In this document: in pieces, positions 1 to 8,538 of the stretch
Position numbering within the stretch: the stretch's first letter is position 1
Layout: each line of letters starts with the position of its first letter
Source: JBBQNJ01 sp038329845
Lineage (GTDB): Bacteria; Planctomycetota; Phycisphaerae; Tepidisphaerales; Tepidisphaeraceae
Direction of reading: 5' to 3'
DNA: 64,000 nucleotides
Assembly: GCA_038329845.1 (NCBI GenBank)
Contig: JBBQNJ010000001.1
Coordinates: forward strand, 124,001 to 188,000
Position numbers and translations under genes: made by a program
Notes under the pieces: generated by a model
What the model saw: only the letters and a program-made list of their open reading frames with translations
Told to the model about the DNA's origin: nothing
Databases searched by the model: none

Positions 1-76
1 GCCCGGCGGATTGCTTTTCGGGTCGCGGCGGCGTAATCCGGTGAAGATACAACGATTCTGGCGAGGGTTTTGACGA

Positions 77-1171
77 ATGGCACAAGGGCAATCGAATCAC
101 GATGAATGGGCCGACGCCCTTTCCAAGCTCTCGAGCGGGGAGGTGAACGACGATTCGCACGATGCCGGCCAGGATTCGCAATCCGGGCATCCCGCGCCGG
201 TGCCTGCCGCAGCGAAGCCGTCGTCGGCCACCTCCCCGCAGTTCCGCAAGCAGCCGCCGACGCCTCCGTCCAAGCTGTCGCCCGGACCACCCGGGCCGTC
301 CAAGCCGGCGCCTGCGCCACCCGGGCCGTCCGCGCCGGCTCCGTCGGCGCCCCGGCAACCCAGTCCGACCGCTCGGGCGGCGGCACCGGCCAAGCCGCCT
401 GCGCCTCGGTCGCCGGAACCCTCTTCGACGCGCCCGGCGAATCCCTCGGCGATGCGGCCCCCAACTCCGGCGACAACGCGAGCCGCAACGCCGGCGACGC
501 GCCCACTCAATCCGGCGACGTCTTCGGTCCCGGCGCCCGCGCGTCCACCATCGCCGCGTCCGGCCAATCCGACCGCGCGCGCCGCGGCACCGTCGTCGCA
601 GCCGACGGCCCGTCCGGCTTCGCCGGCACGACCCTCCGGTCCCCCCCGGGCGATCCAGCCGGTTGAAGCGGCACCGACCGAACCTGATCCGGTTGAATCC
701 GAGCCGGCGGTGATTCCGACGGTGCCCGGAGTTCCTAATCTGCAACCGCCGCAGCCCTCCGAGATCGCCGAGGACGAGGCGCCGGTCGAGTCGATCGCGA
801 CTTCCGAATCGCCCTCGAGCGAGGAATCGGCCGAGGCATTGGGGCATGTGATTGAAGACGACGACCGAATGGTCGCCCCCGCGCCTTCGCCCGAGGTGTT
901 CGCCCCCAAGGCCCTGTCGCCGCGCCCGGTCCATGGTTCGATTCTCAAGACCCTGGCGTTTCGCCGAACGAGCATCCCTGTATTGCTGACCCTTGGCCTG
1001 GTGCTGCTGATCGTCGGATCGTTGAAGTTCCTTCGGGATCCCGAATCGCCCTTCGCCGCCCTGTCTCTGTGGCTGGTCCTGACCGTCATGGTCATGGGAT
1101 TGATCCTGATCGGCCTGGGCGTGTTCAACATGATCCTGGTCAAGCAGCAGCTCGAGGCCAAGGCGGCCTGA
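77..1171 (+). CDS. Pro/Ala-rich protein with two C-terminal membrane segments
   Basis: Unknown function. The 364-residue product starts with a short charged stretch, then about 180 residues dominated by Pro, Ala, Ser, Thr and Arg in loose repeats (PAPPGPS-like units), then an acidic stretch rich in Glu and Asp (about 195-265). Two hydrophobic helices follow near the C-terminus (about 295-317, with VLLTLGLVLLIVGSL, and about 325-350), with a short Lys/Gln tail. The topology suggests a long disordered cytoplasmic arm anchored by a helical hairpin. The ATG is preceded by a GAGGG-like site around position 64. The composition creates long open frames on the other strand, but the C-terminal membrane hairpin and codon bias favour this frame. 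Family not recognised. Confidence 0.7.
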   Translation: MAQGQSNHDEWADALSKLSSGEVNDDSHDAGQDSQSGHPAPVPAAAKPSSATSPQFRKQPPTPPSKLSPGPPGPSKPAPAPPGPSAPAPSAPRQPSPTARAAAPAKPPAPRSPEPSSTRPANPSAMRPPTPATTRAATPATRPLNPATSSVPAPARPPSPRPANPTARAAAPSSQPTARPASPARPSGPPRAIQPVEAAPTEPDPVESEPAVIPTVPGVPNLQPPQPSEIAEDEAPVESIATSESPSSEESAEALGHVIEDDDRMVAPAPSPEVFAPKALSPRPVHGSILKTLAFRRTSIPVLLTLGLVLLIVGSLKFLRDPESPFAALSLWLVLTVMVMGLILIGLGVFNMILVKQQLEAKAA

Positions 1172-1181
1172 CGGGTTGAAC

Positions 1182-1559
1182 ATGGCATTGACAAGCGAAC
1201 AACCCGAGTTGCGATTCGCCATCCTGCATCACACCGGAATTCCCCAGCCGCATTTCGACCTGCTGTTCGAGACCAGCCCCGGCGGGGCGCTGGCGACCTG
1301 GCGCAGCGGCACCTGGCCGATCACCTCGCCGATGATGCTGGTGCGGTTGGACGATCACCGGCGGATGTACCTTGACTACGAAGGGGAGATCGCCAACCGG
1401 CGCGGGCATGTGCGGCGTGTCGCCGGCGGATTGTGTTGGATCGAGCAAACGGCGGACTGCTGGCGGATCGAGTTTAAGCCGTCCAGTTCGATCGGTAGAC
1501 TGATTCTCTGGCCGCGGACCGGGCCGGAATGGCAAGCAGCGCCGGGTCCGAAGCGATGA
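1182..1559 (+). CDS. Small LigD N-terminal (3'-phosphoesterase-like) domain protein
   Basis: About 125 residues. The N-terminal part has the pattern HHTGIPQPHFDLLFE, which resembles the His-x-Asp core of the DNA ligase D N-terminal/3'-phosphoesterase family (LigD_N), a metal-dependent end-processing domain. The protein is a single domain with no ligase or polymerase part. The ATG at 1182 was chosen; a TTG two codons earlier is possible. It lies 10 bases after the upstream membrane protein gene on the same strand, so the two may be co-transcribed. The family assignment is by motif resemblance only, and the protein may be catalytically diverged. Confidence 0.6.
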   Translation: MALTSEQPELRFAILHHTGIPQPHFDLLFETSPGGALATWRSGTWPITSPMMLVRLDDHRRMYLDYEGEIANRRGHVRRVAGGLCWIEQTADCWRIEFKPSSSIGRLILWPRTGPEWQAAPGPKR

Positions 1560-1661
1560 TGGAGTTGGTCAACGGCCCGCGCGTCCCGTATGATTCGGAA
1601 CGCGGGGTCGTGAGAATCCTTGCGAGCAGTCCGGCATTCGCCGGACGACGGAGATGTTTTG

Positions 1662-3623
1662 ATGTCGGTTTTGCAGCGAATTCACACCCCCGCCGATTTG
1701 CGTCAGTGTTCGATGGACGAGCTGGGCGAACTCGCCGCGGAGATGCGGGATCGAATTTTTTCGGCCGTCAGCAAGAACGGGGGACACCTCGCGTCCAACC
1801 TCGGCGTCGTCGAGCTTTCGATCGCGCTGCACTACTGCTACAACTTCGGACCGCACCCGCTAGGCCCGGATCGCTTGCTTTGGGACGTGGGCCATCAATG
1901 TTACGCTCATAAAATGCTCACCGGGCGGGCAGATGCGTTCCCGACCCTTCGCAAGCGCGGGAGCATCGGGGGATTTCCTTCCCCCACTGAATCGCCTTAT
2001 GACCTGTTCGCCGTCGGACATGCCGGCACCGCCGTCAGCACCGCCGTCGGGATGGCCCGCGGCGATCTGATCGCCGGGCGCGACAATCACGTCGTGGCGG
2101 TGGTAGGCGATGCGTCGATCGTCAATGGGATGTCGCTCGAGGGGCTGAACAACGCCGGAACGGTCAAGCGGCAGTTGCTGGTGGTCTTGAACGACAACGG
2201 GATGAGCATCTCCAAGCCCGCCGGGGCATTTGCCCAATATCTCGAGCGGGTGCGGGTCAGCTCGACCTACGAAGAGTTCAAGCGCTTCAGCGAGAAGCTG
2301 GTCCATGCCCTGCCGGCCGGCGTGAGCCAAAGCATCGAACATGCCTGGGACGCACTGTGCGCCGGCGTGAAAGGGGCCTTCTGGCCGGGCCAGATTTTCG
2401 AGTTCCTGGGCCTGAAATACCTCGGCCCCATTGATGGCCATGATCTGCCCGGGCTGATCAACTTCCTCGGTGAGATCAAGCACGTCGAGAAGCCTGTTCT
2501 GCTGCATGTCAAGACGCGCAAGGGGCAAGGGTACGAGGTTTGCCTCAACGAGCCGACGAAGATGCATTCTCCGGCGGCGTTTCAGATGAACGGTTGCCGG
2601 GTCGAGATCAACAAAAGCCCCGGCAAGTCGTGGACAGCGGCGTTCGCCGATGCCCTGATCGAGCTGGCCAAGCGCGATCGGCGGGTGGTGGCGATGACCG
2701 CGGCGATGCCGGACGGGACCGGGCTGGCCAAGTTCGAGACCGTCTTCCCCGATCGCAGCTTCGACACCGGGATTTGCGAAAGCCACCTGGCCGGGATGGC
2801 CGCGGGGATGTGCAAGACGGGCCTTCGCCCGTTCGCGGCGGTCTATTCGACCTTCACCCAGCGGGCGTTCGATCAGATCTGGCAGGAGATCGTGCTGAAC
2901 AATCTGCCGGTCTGCTTCTGCATGGATCGCGCCGGGTTCGTCGGCGACGACGGTGCCGTTCATCACGGAATCATGGACCAGGCTTTTCTACGGCCGCTGC
3001 CCGGGATCGTGCTGATGGCGCCCAGCGATGAGCTTGAACTGAACCGCGCGCTGCGTCTGGCCGTGAACTTGGAGACCGCTTCGGCTATCCGCTATCCGCG
3101 CGACGTGGTGCCATCCACCCCGTTCGAACACGCGATCGATCCGGCGCTGCGGCGCGAGGCGGGCGGAGAATGGTCAATCGGAAAAAGCCGCGTTCTGCGA
3201 AACGGCGACGATGCGACGTTGATCGCTTACGGCGCGGTGGTCGCCCAGGCGATGCAAGCCGCCGAAGAACTCGCCTCGGCGGGGACCGAGGTGGAAGTGA
3301 TCGATGCCCGATTCTGCAAGCCCGTTGACGCGGCCATGCTCGCCCAGGTGCTGCGAAGCCGGCATGCGGTCCTGAGCGTCGAGGATCACGCCTTGCAGAA
3401 CGGTTTCGGGTCGGCCTTGATCGAACACGCCGTCGGACATCGGCTGCCGACGCGATGGATCACGCGGCTGGGGATTCCCGATCGCCTGATCGCCCACGCC
3501 ACGCGGGATCAGCAGCTCGCCGAGGTCGGGCTGGACGCCGCGGGCATCGCCGCGTCAACGCGCGACGCGATTCGTCAGGCGAACGCCGAGGAACCGCGCC
3601 CCGCGGCGGTGCAAACGGTCTGA
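1662..3623 (+). CDS. dxs: 1-deoxy-D-xylulose-5-phosphate synthase
   Basis: Thiamine-diphosphate enzyme that condenses pyruvate and glyceraldehyde 3-phosphate, the first step of the MEP isoprenoid pathway (cytoplasmic). The 653-residue product, against about 620 usual, shows the family landmarks: DVGHQCYAHKMLTGR near residue 80, the ThDP/Mg motif GDASIVNGMSLEGLNNAG with NDNGMSIS after it, the central transketolase pyrimidine-binding region (DRAGFVGDDGAVHHG), and the C-terminal domain beginning around TLIAYGAVV. The start was set at the ATG at 1662, which has a GGAG site eight bases upstream; an in-frame TTG at 1620 would add 14 unconserved residues. ispH, the last MEP enzyme, is also in this window at about 50.3 kb. 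Confidence 0.95.
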   Translation: MSVLQRIHTPADLRQCSMDELGELAAEMRDRIFSAVSKNGGHLASNLGVVELSIALHYCYNFGPHPLGPDRLLWDVGHQCYAHKMLTGRADAFPTLRKRGSIGGFPSPTESPYDLFAVGHAGTAVSTAVGMARGDLIAGRDNHVVAVVGDASIVNGMSLEGLNNAGTVKRQLLVVLNDNGMSISKPAGAFAQYLERVRVSSTYEEFKRFSEKLVHALPAGVSQSIEHAWDALCAGVKGAFWPGQIFEFLGLKYLGPIDGHDLPGLINFLGEIKHVEKPVLLHVKTRKGQGYEVCLNEPTKMHSPAAFQMNGCRVEINKSPGKSWTAAFADALIELAKRDRRVVAMTAAMPDGTGLAKFETVFPDRSFDTGICESHLAGMAAGMCKTGLRPFAAVYSTFTQRAFDQIWQEIVLNNLPVCFCMDRAGFVGDDGAVHHGIMDQAFLRPLPGIVLMAPSDELELNRALRLAVNLETASAIRYPRDVVPSTPFEHAIDPALRREAGGEWSIGKSRVLRNGDDATLIAYGAVVAQAMQAAEELASAGTEVEVIDARFCKPVDAAMLAQVLRSRHAVLSVEDHALQNGFGSALIEHAVGHRLPTRWITRLGIPDRLIAHATRDQQLAEVGLDAAGIAASTRDAIRQANAEEPRPAAVQTV

Positions 3624-3736
3624 TTTTTGACCCTTTCAAGGGTCTGTCGATGTCGTCACCCAAGGGCCGTCACTTCGGTCTTGGCGCTCGAAAATCCGGA
3701 TCTGAAATTTCAAATTCGAGGTAAATCGACAATCGC

Positions 3737-4339
3737 TTACAGCGACTGGATCGTCTGCCGCAGCGCAAGCGTCGCCGCGGCCCATTGACGAGAAGTGTCG
3801 GTCGTTTCGTATACCAGGGTGTCGCAGAGGGTTACATAGTCGCGGTTTTGCAATGCTTCCTTGATCGCCCGCAACTGCTCGGCGAACTCGACCAGCACCT
3901 CGCGCAACGCTCGCTCCCCAACGCGAACCAGGTCCAGGTCGATCCGCAACAGCTTGGCCGTCTTCATCACCGATTCCTGCGCGTGGGCCCAGGCCCGAAG
4001 GCACCCGCCGAGTTTTTGCAACGCATGATTCGCCTGGTTGCGTTGCAACAGATCGGCCGCCTCGCCTTTCAGCTGTTCGGCCTGGCTGAGTTCGGCATCC
4101 ACCGCTTCGAGTACCTCCAAGGCCATCCGGCGCGGGTCGGCGGTCTCGATGAAAATCGTATGATCGACGAGCTTGGCCTGGCGCACCGCGGCCATACGAC
4201 CCAGGTCCGGCTCGGCCCCGTCGATCAGCACATTGACCACGAGTCGATTGTCGCGCTGGAGATGGGTGAGGACCTGCCCCACCGTGCGAAGGCCCAACTG
4301 CTCGGCGGGCAACACTTCATGATCGACCATCACCGACAT
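3737..4339 (-). CDS. Conserved-looking hypothetical helical protein
   Basis: 200 residues, mostly alpha-helical by composition, with no membrane segment or signal peptide. The N-terminal half (VMVDHEVLPAEQLGLRTVGQ, then LVVNVLIDGAEPDL) looks like a small mixed alpha/beta domain. The C-terminal half (from about residue 85) is a helical bundle rich in Leu, Ala, Glu and Gln. The start has an AGGAG site six bases upstream (read on the minus strand), which supports the ATG. It faces dxs convergently. I do not recognise the family. Confidence 0.65.
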   Translation of the reverse strand: MSVMVDHEVLPAEQLGLRTVGQVLTHLQRDNRLVVNVLIDGAEPDLGRMAAVRQAKLVDHTIFIETADPRRMALEVLEAVDAELSQAEQLKGEAADLLQRNQANHALQKLGGCLRAWAHAQESVMKTAKLLRIDLDLVRVGERALREVLVEFAEQLRAIKEALQNRDYVTLCDTLVYETTDTSRQWAAATLALRQTIQSL

Positions 4340-4614
4340 GCGCGCTCCTGACCGGCCGCGGGAAAAACACGGCCTAGCCCACGTATCGGCTCGGGGGACA
4401 AATCGACTTGAAAACGTCCGATAAATCCTCGATGCCCAAGCCAGTTGCCGGGCAATCTCGCCGCACCCTCACCGCGTCTATCACCGGCGCACGATGAAGG
4501 GCCGGTCGATCAACCAGAAAAATTGGCGTCAGGCCGGCGCGACGCTTCGGAAATTCATGTTCGGGCTCGAAAAATTCGAGTCCGTCATCGAAACTCTTGC
4601 CCGCCCCGATCAGA

Positions 4615-5598
4615 CTATCTCGCGGTCGATTTCCCGATCAGCATTCCCACGATGAAGAATACGATCGTCACCAGCAGCCCGGCACCAAAGATGTACCACA
4701 GCGTCCAGCCCCAGCCGTTGGGATCGGTCATGTTCTTGACGAACGCGGGCCATGTGCCGGCCATGGCGCTCATCAAAACGAAGCCGCCGAACAACAGCAG
4801 GAGGCTGGCACCCATCGCCGCGGCGCCGAAGGCCGGGGCCATGGGATCGGACGCCTCGACGTAGACCGGCTGAGAAAATCCGCGGGAAACGCCCCCGTGC
4901 GGCTCGCTGAGGCTGTCGGTCACACCCGTTCCGCCCATCCCGCTGGCGTCGGCGGGTCGGCGCGATCCGCCCCCGGCGGCGCCGGGCGTTATCTCATCCA
5001 GCAAATCAGCGCCGAGGCTCGTATCATCGCTCTCGCGGGTCAGGTCCAGCAAGCCTGATCCGGAACCCACCCCCTCGAGATTAAGCTGCTCGGCGGCACT
5101 GGGAGACGTCGAAATACTGGTCTGGGCCATCGGATCGGCGTGTTCAACCTCGTCGGGCGTGAAAACGGTGATCCCGCTGCGCCCCGAAGCCGTGCCGCTC
5201 AGACCGGTCCCGCTTCCGACCGGCTTGTTAGGACTCGGCACCCCGCCCAGCGAGCCGCTCAGGCCCAAATCCGCCGACAGCGCGGTGTCTTCCTTCATCA
5301 CCACCCCGCCGGGGCTGGGGATCGACCCACCCGTGTCGGCCAGTGAGATTCCCGCCCCCGACCCGCCGCGACTATCGACCAGCCCGATTGGCGCGCCGCT
5401 GTCGGATGGACCGAGATCCACCACCCCCCCGCCGGCCAGTTCGTTTTTCAGAGTCTCGACCTGATCGGCCTTGAACATCAGTCGCGGGCCGTCTCTAAAC
5501 TCGCGCAAACGCCCTTCCCGCGACAACTGCTTGATCTCTTCTTCCCCGCGGCCCAGCGCCGCCTTGGTCTCGTCGAGGGTGTAAAACATTTTGGCCAT
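4615..5598 (-). CDS. Membrane protein with an N-terminal MerR/excisionase-like HTH domain
   Basis: 327 residues. The first 55 (MFYTLDETKAALGRGEEEIK through FKADQVETL) look like a helix-turn-helix of the excisionase/MerR-like class that recognises DNA or peptides. A long Gly/Ser/Asp-rich linker follows (about 57-245), and two hydrophobic helices lie at the C-terminus (about 253-280 and 292-320). Such HTH-plus-membrane proteins are unusual as DNA binders, and the HTH fold may be reused for protein contacts. A GGAG site precedes the ATG. The gene lies 79 bases after the membrane-anchored gene at 5678-6145, likely one transcript. Function unknown. Confidence 0.7.
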   Translation of the reverse strand: MAKMFYTLDETKAALGRGEEEIKQLSREGRLREFRDGPRLMFKADQVETLKNELAGGGVVDLGPSDSGAPIGLVDSRGGSGAGISLADTGGSIPSPGGVVMKEDTALSADLGLSGSLGGVPSPNKPVGSGTGLSGTASGRSGITVFTPDEVEHADPMAQTSISTSPSAAEQLNLEGVGSGSGLLDLTRESDDTSLGADLLDEITPGAAGGGSRRPADASGMGGTGVTDSLSEPHGGVSRGFSQPVYVEASDPMAPAFGAAAMGASLLLLFGGFVLMSAMAGTWPAFVKNMTDPNGWGWTLWYIFGAGLLVTIVFFIVGMLIGKSTAR

Positions 5599-5677
5599 GG
5601 TCTTGCGATCTCCGGGGTTGAGGGGTTCAAGATTCGCGTCTGGCGCGATCGGTCTGGGGTTCGTCTACACATCGGCC

Positions 5678-6145
5678 CTAAGGCTGCGTCGTCTGCACAT
5701 CGGCGCGGCGATGATTCCATTCCCGCTGCTCCTCGAGCAGCCGCTGCATGTCCCGCGGCGCCGGGGCGGTATTGAAGTTTTCCAGCGTGCGATCGAATTT
5801 ATACCCCCTGGCGGCGATCAGACGAAGCAGCTTTTCGCCGGGAAGGTACTGGTACGCACAAATCGTCTGCGCCTGGGGATCGATCAGGTAGCATCCCCAG
5901 GTATTGATGGAAAATTGCGCCGGCACCACGAAGACCCCACCGCCACCGCCGGCCCCCGGGGCGATCGGGGCCTGCTCCGGCGCAATCGCCTGCGCGATCG
6001 CCGCCGTCTCCATCCCCGCCCCACCCGGGCGAGCCATCATCGCCAACAAGACGCACCCCAGCAACAGCGCATTCAGCCCCAGCAGATACACCAGGGGATT
6101 GGCGCGCATCGGGCGAGTCGTGGCTGGCGGTGTCGTCGGTTCCAT
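5678..6145 (-). CDS. Small membrane-anchored protein of unknown function
   Basis: 155 residues from the ATG at 6145. There is one N-terminal hydrophobic segment (ANPLVYLLGLNALLLGCVLL), then an Ala/Pro/Gly linker ending in GGGGG, then a compact domain containing INTWGCYLIDPQAQTICAYQ and LPGEKLLRLIAARGYKFDRT. This resembles planctomycete single-pass proteins with a short C-terminal domain about an 'output' strand pair, but I do not recognise a named family. The start codon lies within a perfect 13-bp tandem duplication (6135-6160). The longer frame upstream of this ATG has no typical start context. It precedes the HTH-membrane protein gene in the same direction. Confidence 0.6.
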   Translation of the reverse strand: MEPTTPPATTRPMRANPLVYLLGLNALLLGCVLLAMMARPGGAGMETAAIAQAIAPEQAPIAPGAGGGGGVFVVPAQFSINTWGCYLIDPQAQTICAYQYLPGEKLLRLIAARGYKFDRTLENFNTAPAPRDMQRLLEEQREWNHRRADVQTTQP

Positions 6146-6160
6146 ACGTCGGTTCCATAC
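6135..6160. repeat. Perfect 13-bp tandem duplication across a start codon
   Basis: The 13-base unit GTCGGTTCCATAC occurs twice head to tail (6135-6147 and 6148-6160). On the minus strand each copy contains an ATG. The one at 6145 is in frame with the membrane-anchored protein; the one at 6158 is out of frame. This looks like a recent replication-slippage duplication of the start site. Confidence 0.9.
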
Positions 6161-6373
6161 CTGGACCAAACGCGTCGCCGAACGCAAACCATCCGGCGAG
6201 AAATCAATTATACGTCCGCCCTCCGCGCTGGCAAGGTTGCTACGCGGTAGCGCCAACGCCCCGCGACGCGAGAGGGTGGACCAACGAAAAAATCTTCGAG
6301 CCGTTACTGCGCCCCTTGGGTTAAGCGTATGACGCAGAGCCGACGCGGCGCATGACTCGAGGCCGCCTGGATG

Positions 6374-7486
6374 CTATAGCACCACTTCGCGCCCGGACTC
6401 GTGGCTGCGATAAAGCCCGTCGAGGATACGAATGACGTTCAGACTTTGCTCGGTCGGGACCGGCGACGGCTTGCCGGTCAACACCGCGTCGGCGAACGCC
6501 GCCACCTCCTTAAGGTGGCCCCCCACCTTGTCATCGGGGAACGTCAAGTGGGTGTCGGTGGCCGAACCGGCCGTCTCGCCGTGAATCGTCAAATCCGGCC
6601 ATTCGGCCCCGGCGTTCTCACCCATCAGCGTGATCTTGGTCAGCTCCGGCTCCTTGATATTCGCCAGCCAGGAACACTCCAGGGTCAGCGCAGCTCCATT
6701 CTTGAACCGAATGAACCCTGCGGCAAAATCCTCGACGGTGATTTTTTCGCGGTCCCACTCGCCCCACCAGCCGCGAATGTCCTTGCGCTTGGCCATTTTC
6801 TGCGGCGTGATGCCCGAGACCGATACCGGCTCGGGGTGGCCCATCAGGTGAAGCGTCAGGTCCAGAATGTGGACGCCGATGTCGATGGTCGGCCCGCCCC
6901 CCGATTGCGTCTTGTCTATAAAGGTGATCCGTCCGGGGAGGAATCGGCGGCGAAGAAACTGAGCCCGGGCATAGTAGACTTCCCCGAGGACGCCCGTGTC
7001 GAGATACGCCTTGAGCTGGGCGCTGCGGTTCTCGAATCGCATGTGCTGGGCCGTCATGAGGATTTTCCCCGAACGATCCCGCGCCGCGATCATGTCGCGT
7101 ACCTGCTGAGGCGTCATGGCCAGCGGCTTTTCGCACATCACGTGCAGTCCATGGCCCAGCGCCTCGATCGCCACCGGCGCGTGCGCTGCATTCGAGGTGC
7201 AAATGTCCACCGCGTCGATTTCGATCCCGGCCTTGAGGATGTCCGTCAGATAGGCGAACCGATGGGACGTGGGAACCTCGGCTTGCTCGCCGCGCTGGTG
7301 GCGTCGCGCTTCGATCGGATCGGCCGTGGCTACGATGCGACAGTCCGGATTCAACCGCTTCCACCCTTCCAGATGAACCCCGGAAATTCCGCCGCATCCG
7401 ATCAGCCCCACGCGTAGTTTCGGCTTGCTCCCGGTCGGGGTCTTTGCCTGTTCCGCCCACAGATTCGTCGTTCCAGCCATTGTCAT
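6374..7486 (-). CDS. Gfo/Idh/MocA family NAD(P)-dependent oxidoreductase
   Basis: About 370 residues from the ATG at 7486. The Rossmann motif LRVGLIGCGGISGVHLEGW lies near the N-terminus and the MCEKPLAM signature (EKP, with the catalytic-region Lys) near residue 120. A C-terminal alpha/beta substrate domain contains GGGPTIDIGVHILDLTLHLMG, including the family's GG.. and D..H residues. Family members oxidise or epimerise sugars and related polyols; the substrate cannot be read from sequence. The frame stays open 35 codons upstream (to an ATG at 7591) and could add a leader, but neither start has a clear ribosome site. The gene diverges from phoU. Confidence 0.9.
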   Translation of the reverse strand: MTMAGTTNLWAEQAKTPTGSKPKLRVGLIGCGGISGVHLEGWKRLNPDCRIVATADPIEARRHQRGEQAEVPTSHRFAYLTDILKAGIEIDAVDICTSNAAHAPVAIEALGHGLHVMCEKPLAMTPQQVRDMIAARDRSGKILMTAQHMRFENRSAQLKAYLDTGVLGEVYYARAQFLRRRFLPGRITFIDKTQSGGGPTIDIGVHILDLTLHLMGHPEPVSVSGITPQKMAKRKDIRGWWGEWDREKITVEDFAAGFIRFKNGAALTLECSWLANIKEPELTKITLMGENAGAEWPDLTIHGETAGSATDTHLTFPDDKVGGHLKEVAAFADAVLTGKPSPVPTEQSLNVIRILDGLYRSHESGREVVL

Positions 7487-7746
7487 GGCCGTTACTGTAC
7501 CGGCGATGTCCCGCAGCCTACAACTCACCACCCCCAAGCGACCGTAATTTCGGGTGCCCCCGTTTCCCCGAAACATTCCGATCGACCCCATCCGCGTGCG
7601 CCCGGCCGACCCCGACCCCGGCCCGTTCTTAATGAAGCGCTAACACCGGGCCAACGCGGCGCTGATGCTCGTCGGGCAAAATACCCGCGGTGCCGCGGGC
7701 AGTCGCGGCCTGTGAACGAATCGCTTTTGCGCGTAGGGTCAGCTTC

Positions 7747-8448
7747 ATGAATCGCCATTTCGACGAACAACTCCAAGACGTGCTGAAAAAGATCGTGATG
7801 ATGGGGACCATCACCGAGTCGATGATCGAAATCGCCATCCGTATCCTCATGGAGCGCGACGAGTCGCTGGCCGACGAGGTCTTCCGGCGGGAAGAAGAGG
7901 TCAACCGAATGCAGGTCGAGATCGATTCCGAGGCCGTGCGGCTGACGGCCACGCAGCAGCCGGTGGCCAAGGACGTGCGGTTCCTGTTCGTCACTTCCAA
8001 GGTGGTCACCGACCTCGAGCGCATCGCCGACCAGGCCAAGAACATCTGCCAAAACGCCCGTTTTGTTCTGGACGCTCCGCCGCTCAAACCGATGGTCGAT
8101 CTGCCGGTCATGGCCGAATCCGTCCAGCGAATGGTCCGCAACAGCCTCAACGCCATTGTCGGACGCGACTGCGGTCTGGCCGAGCAGGTCATGCGCGAGG
8201 AGAAGCGCGTCGATGCCCTGCGCGATCAGATTTTCCGCACCTGCCTGACCTACATGATGGCCGACCCGGGAACCATCCAGCGGGCGATGTCGCTGATCCT
8301 GATCTCGCGGAACCTCGAACGGATCGGCGACCACGCCACCAACATCGCCGAAGAAGTGATCTACTGGATTCAGGGACGCGATGTCCGCCACCAGAAGCCC
8401 GCCCAGGCCGCCGAGCCTCCCGCTGGCGGCGTCACCATGGCACGATAA
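7747..8448 (+). CDS. phoU: Phosphate signalling protein PhoU
   Basis: 233 residues, the usual size for PhoU: two repeated three-helix units with the metal-binding E/DxxxD motifs (DLERIADQAKNI in the first, NLERIGDHATNIAEEVIYW in the second). PhoU links the PstSCAB transporter to the PhoR kinase and damps the phosphate-starvation response. The start was set at the ATG at 7747 giving MNRHFDEQL; AGGGTC lies upstream. The next gene, 90 bases downstream, is a PhoR-type kinase. The pst transporter genes lie about 22 kb away on the opposite strand. Confidence 0.95.
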   Translation: MNRHFDEQLQDVLKKIVMMGTITESMIEIAIRILMERDESLADEVFRREEEVNRMQVEIDSEAVRLTATQQPVAKDVRFLFVTSKVVTDLERIADQAKNICQNARFVLDAPPLKPMVDLPVMAESVQRMVRNSLNAIVGRDCGLAEQVMREEKRVDALRDQIFRTCLTYMMADPGTIQRAMSLILISRNLERIGDHATNIAEEVIYWIQGRDVRHQKPAQAAEPPAGGVTMAR

Positions 8449-8538
8449 CGGCGTGATCGGTGTTACAATCGACCCCCGGACTCGATGATCCGCCGCGATG
8501 ACCCCGGCGGCGGACAACCCTTACCCCGGTGACCCAAC

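Noticed and set aside
97..1194. Minus-strand frame opposite the Pro/Ala-rich protein
   Set aside because: Gly/Arg/Ala-rich shadow of the plus-strand low-complexity region. The plus frame has membrane helices and a sensible start.
3624..3736. Terminator after dxs
   Set aside because: A 7-bp GACCCTT/AAGGGTC hairpin is present, but the T-run lies before the stem rather than after it.
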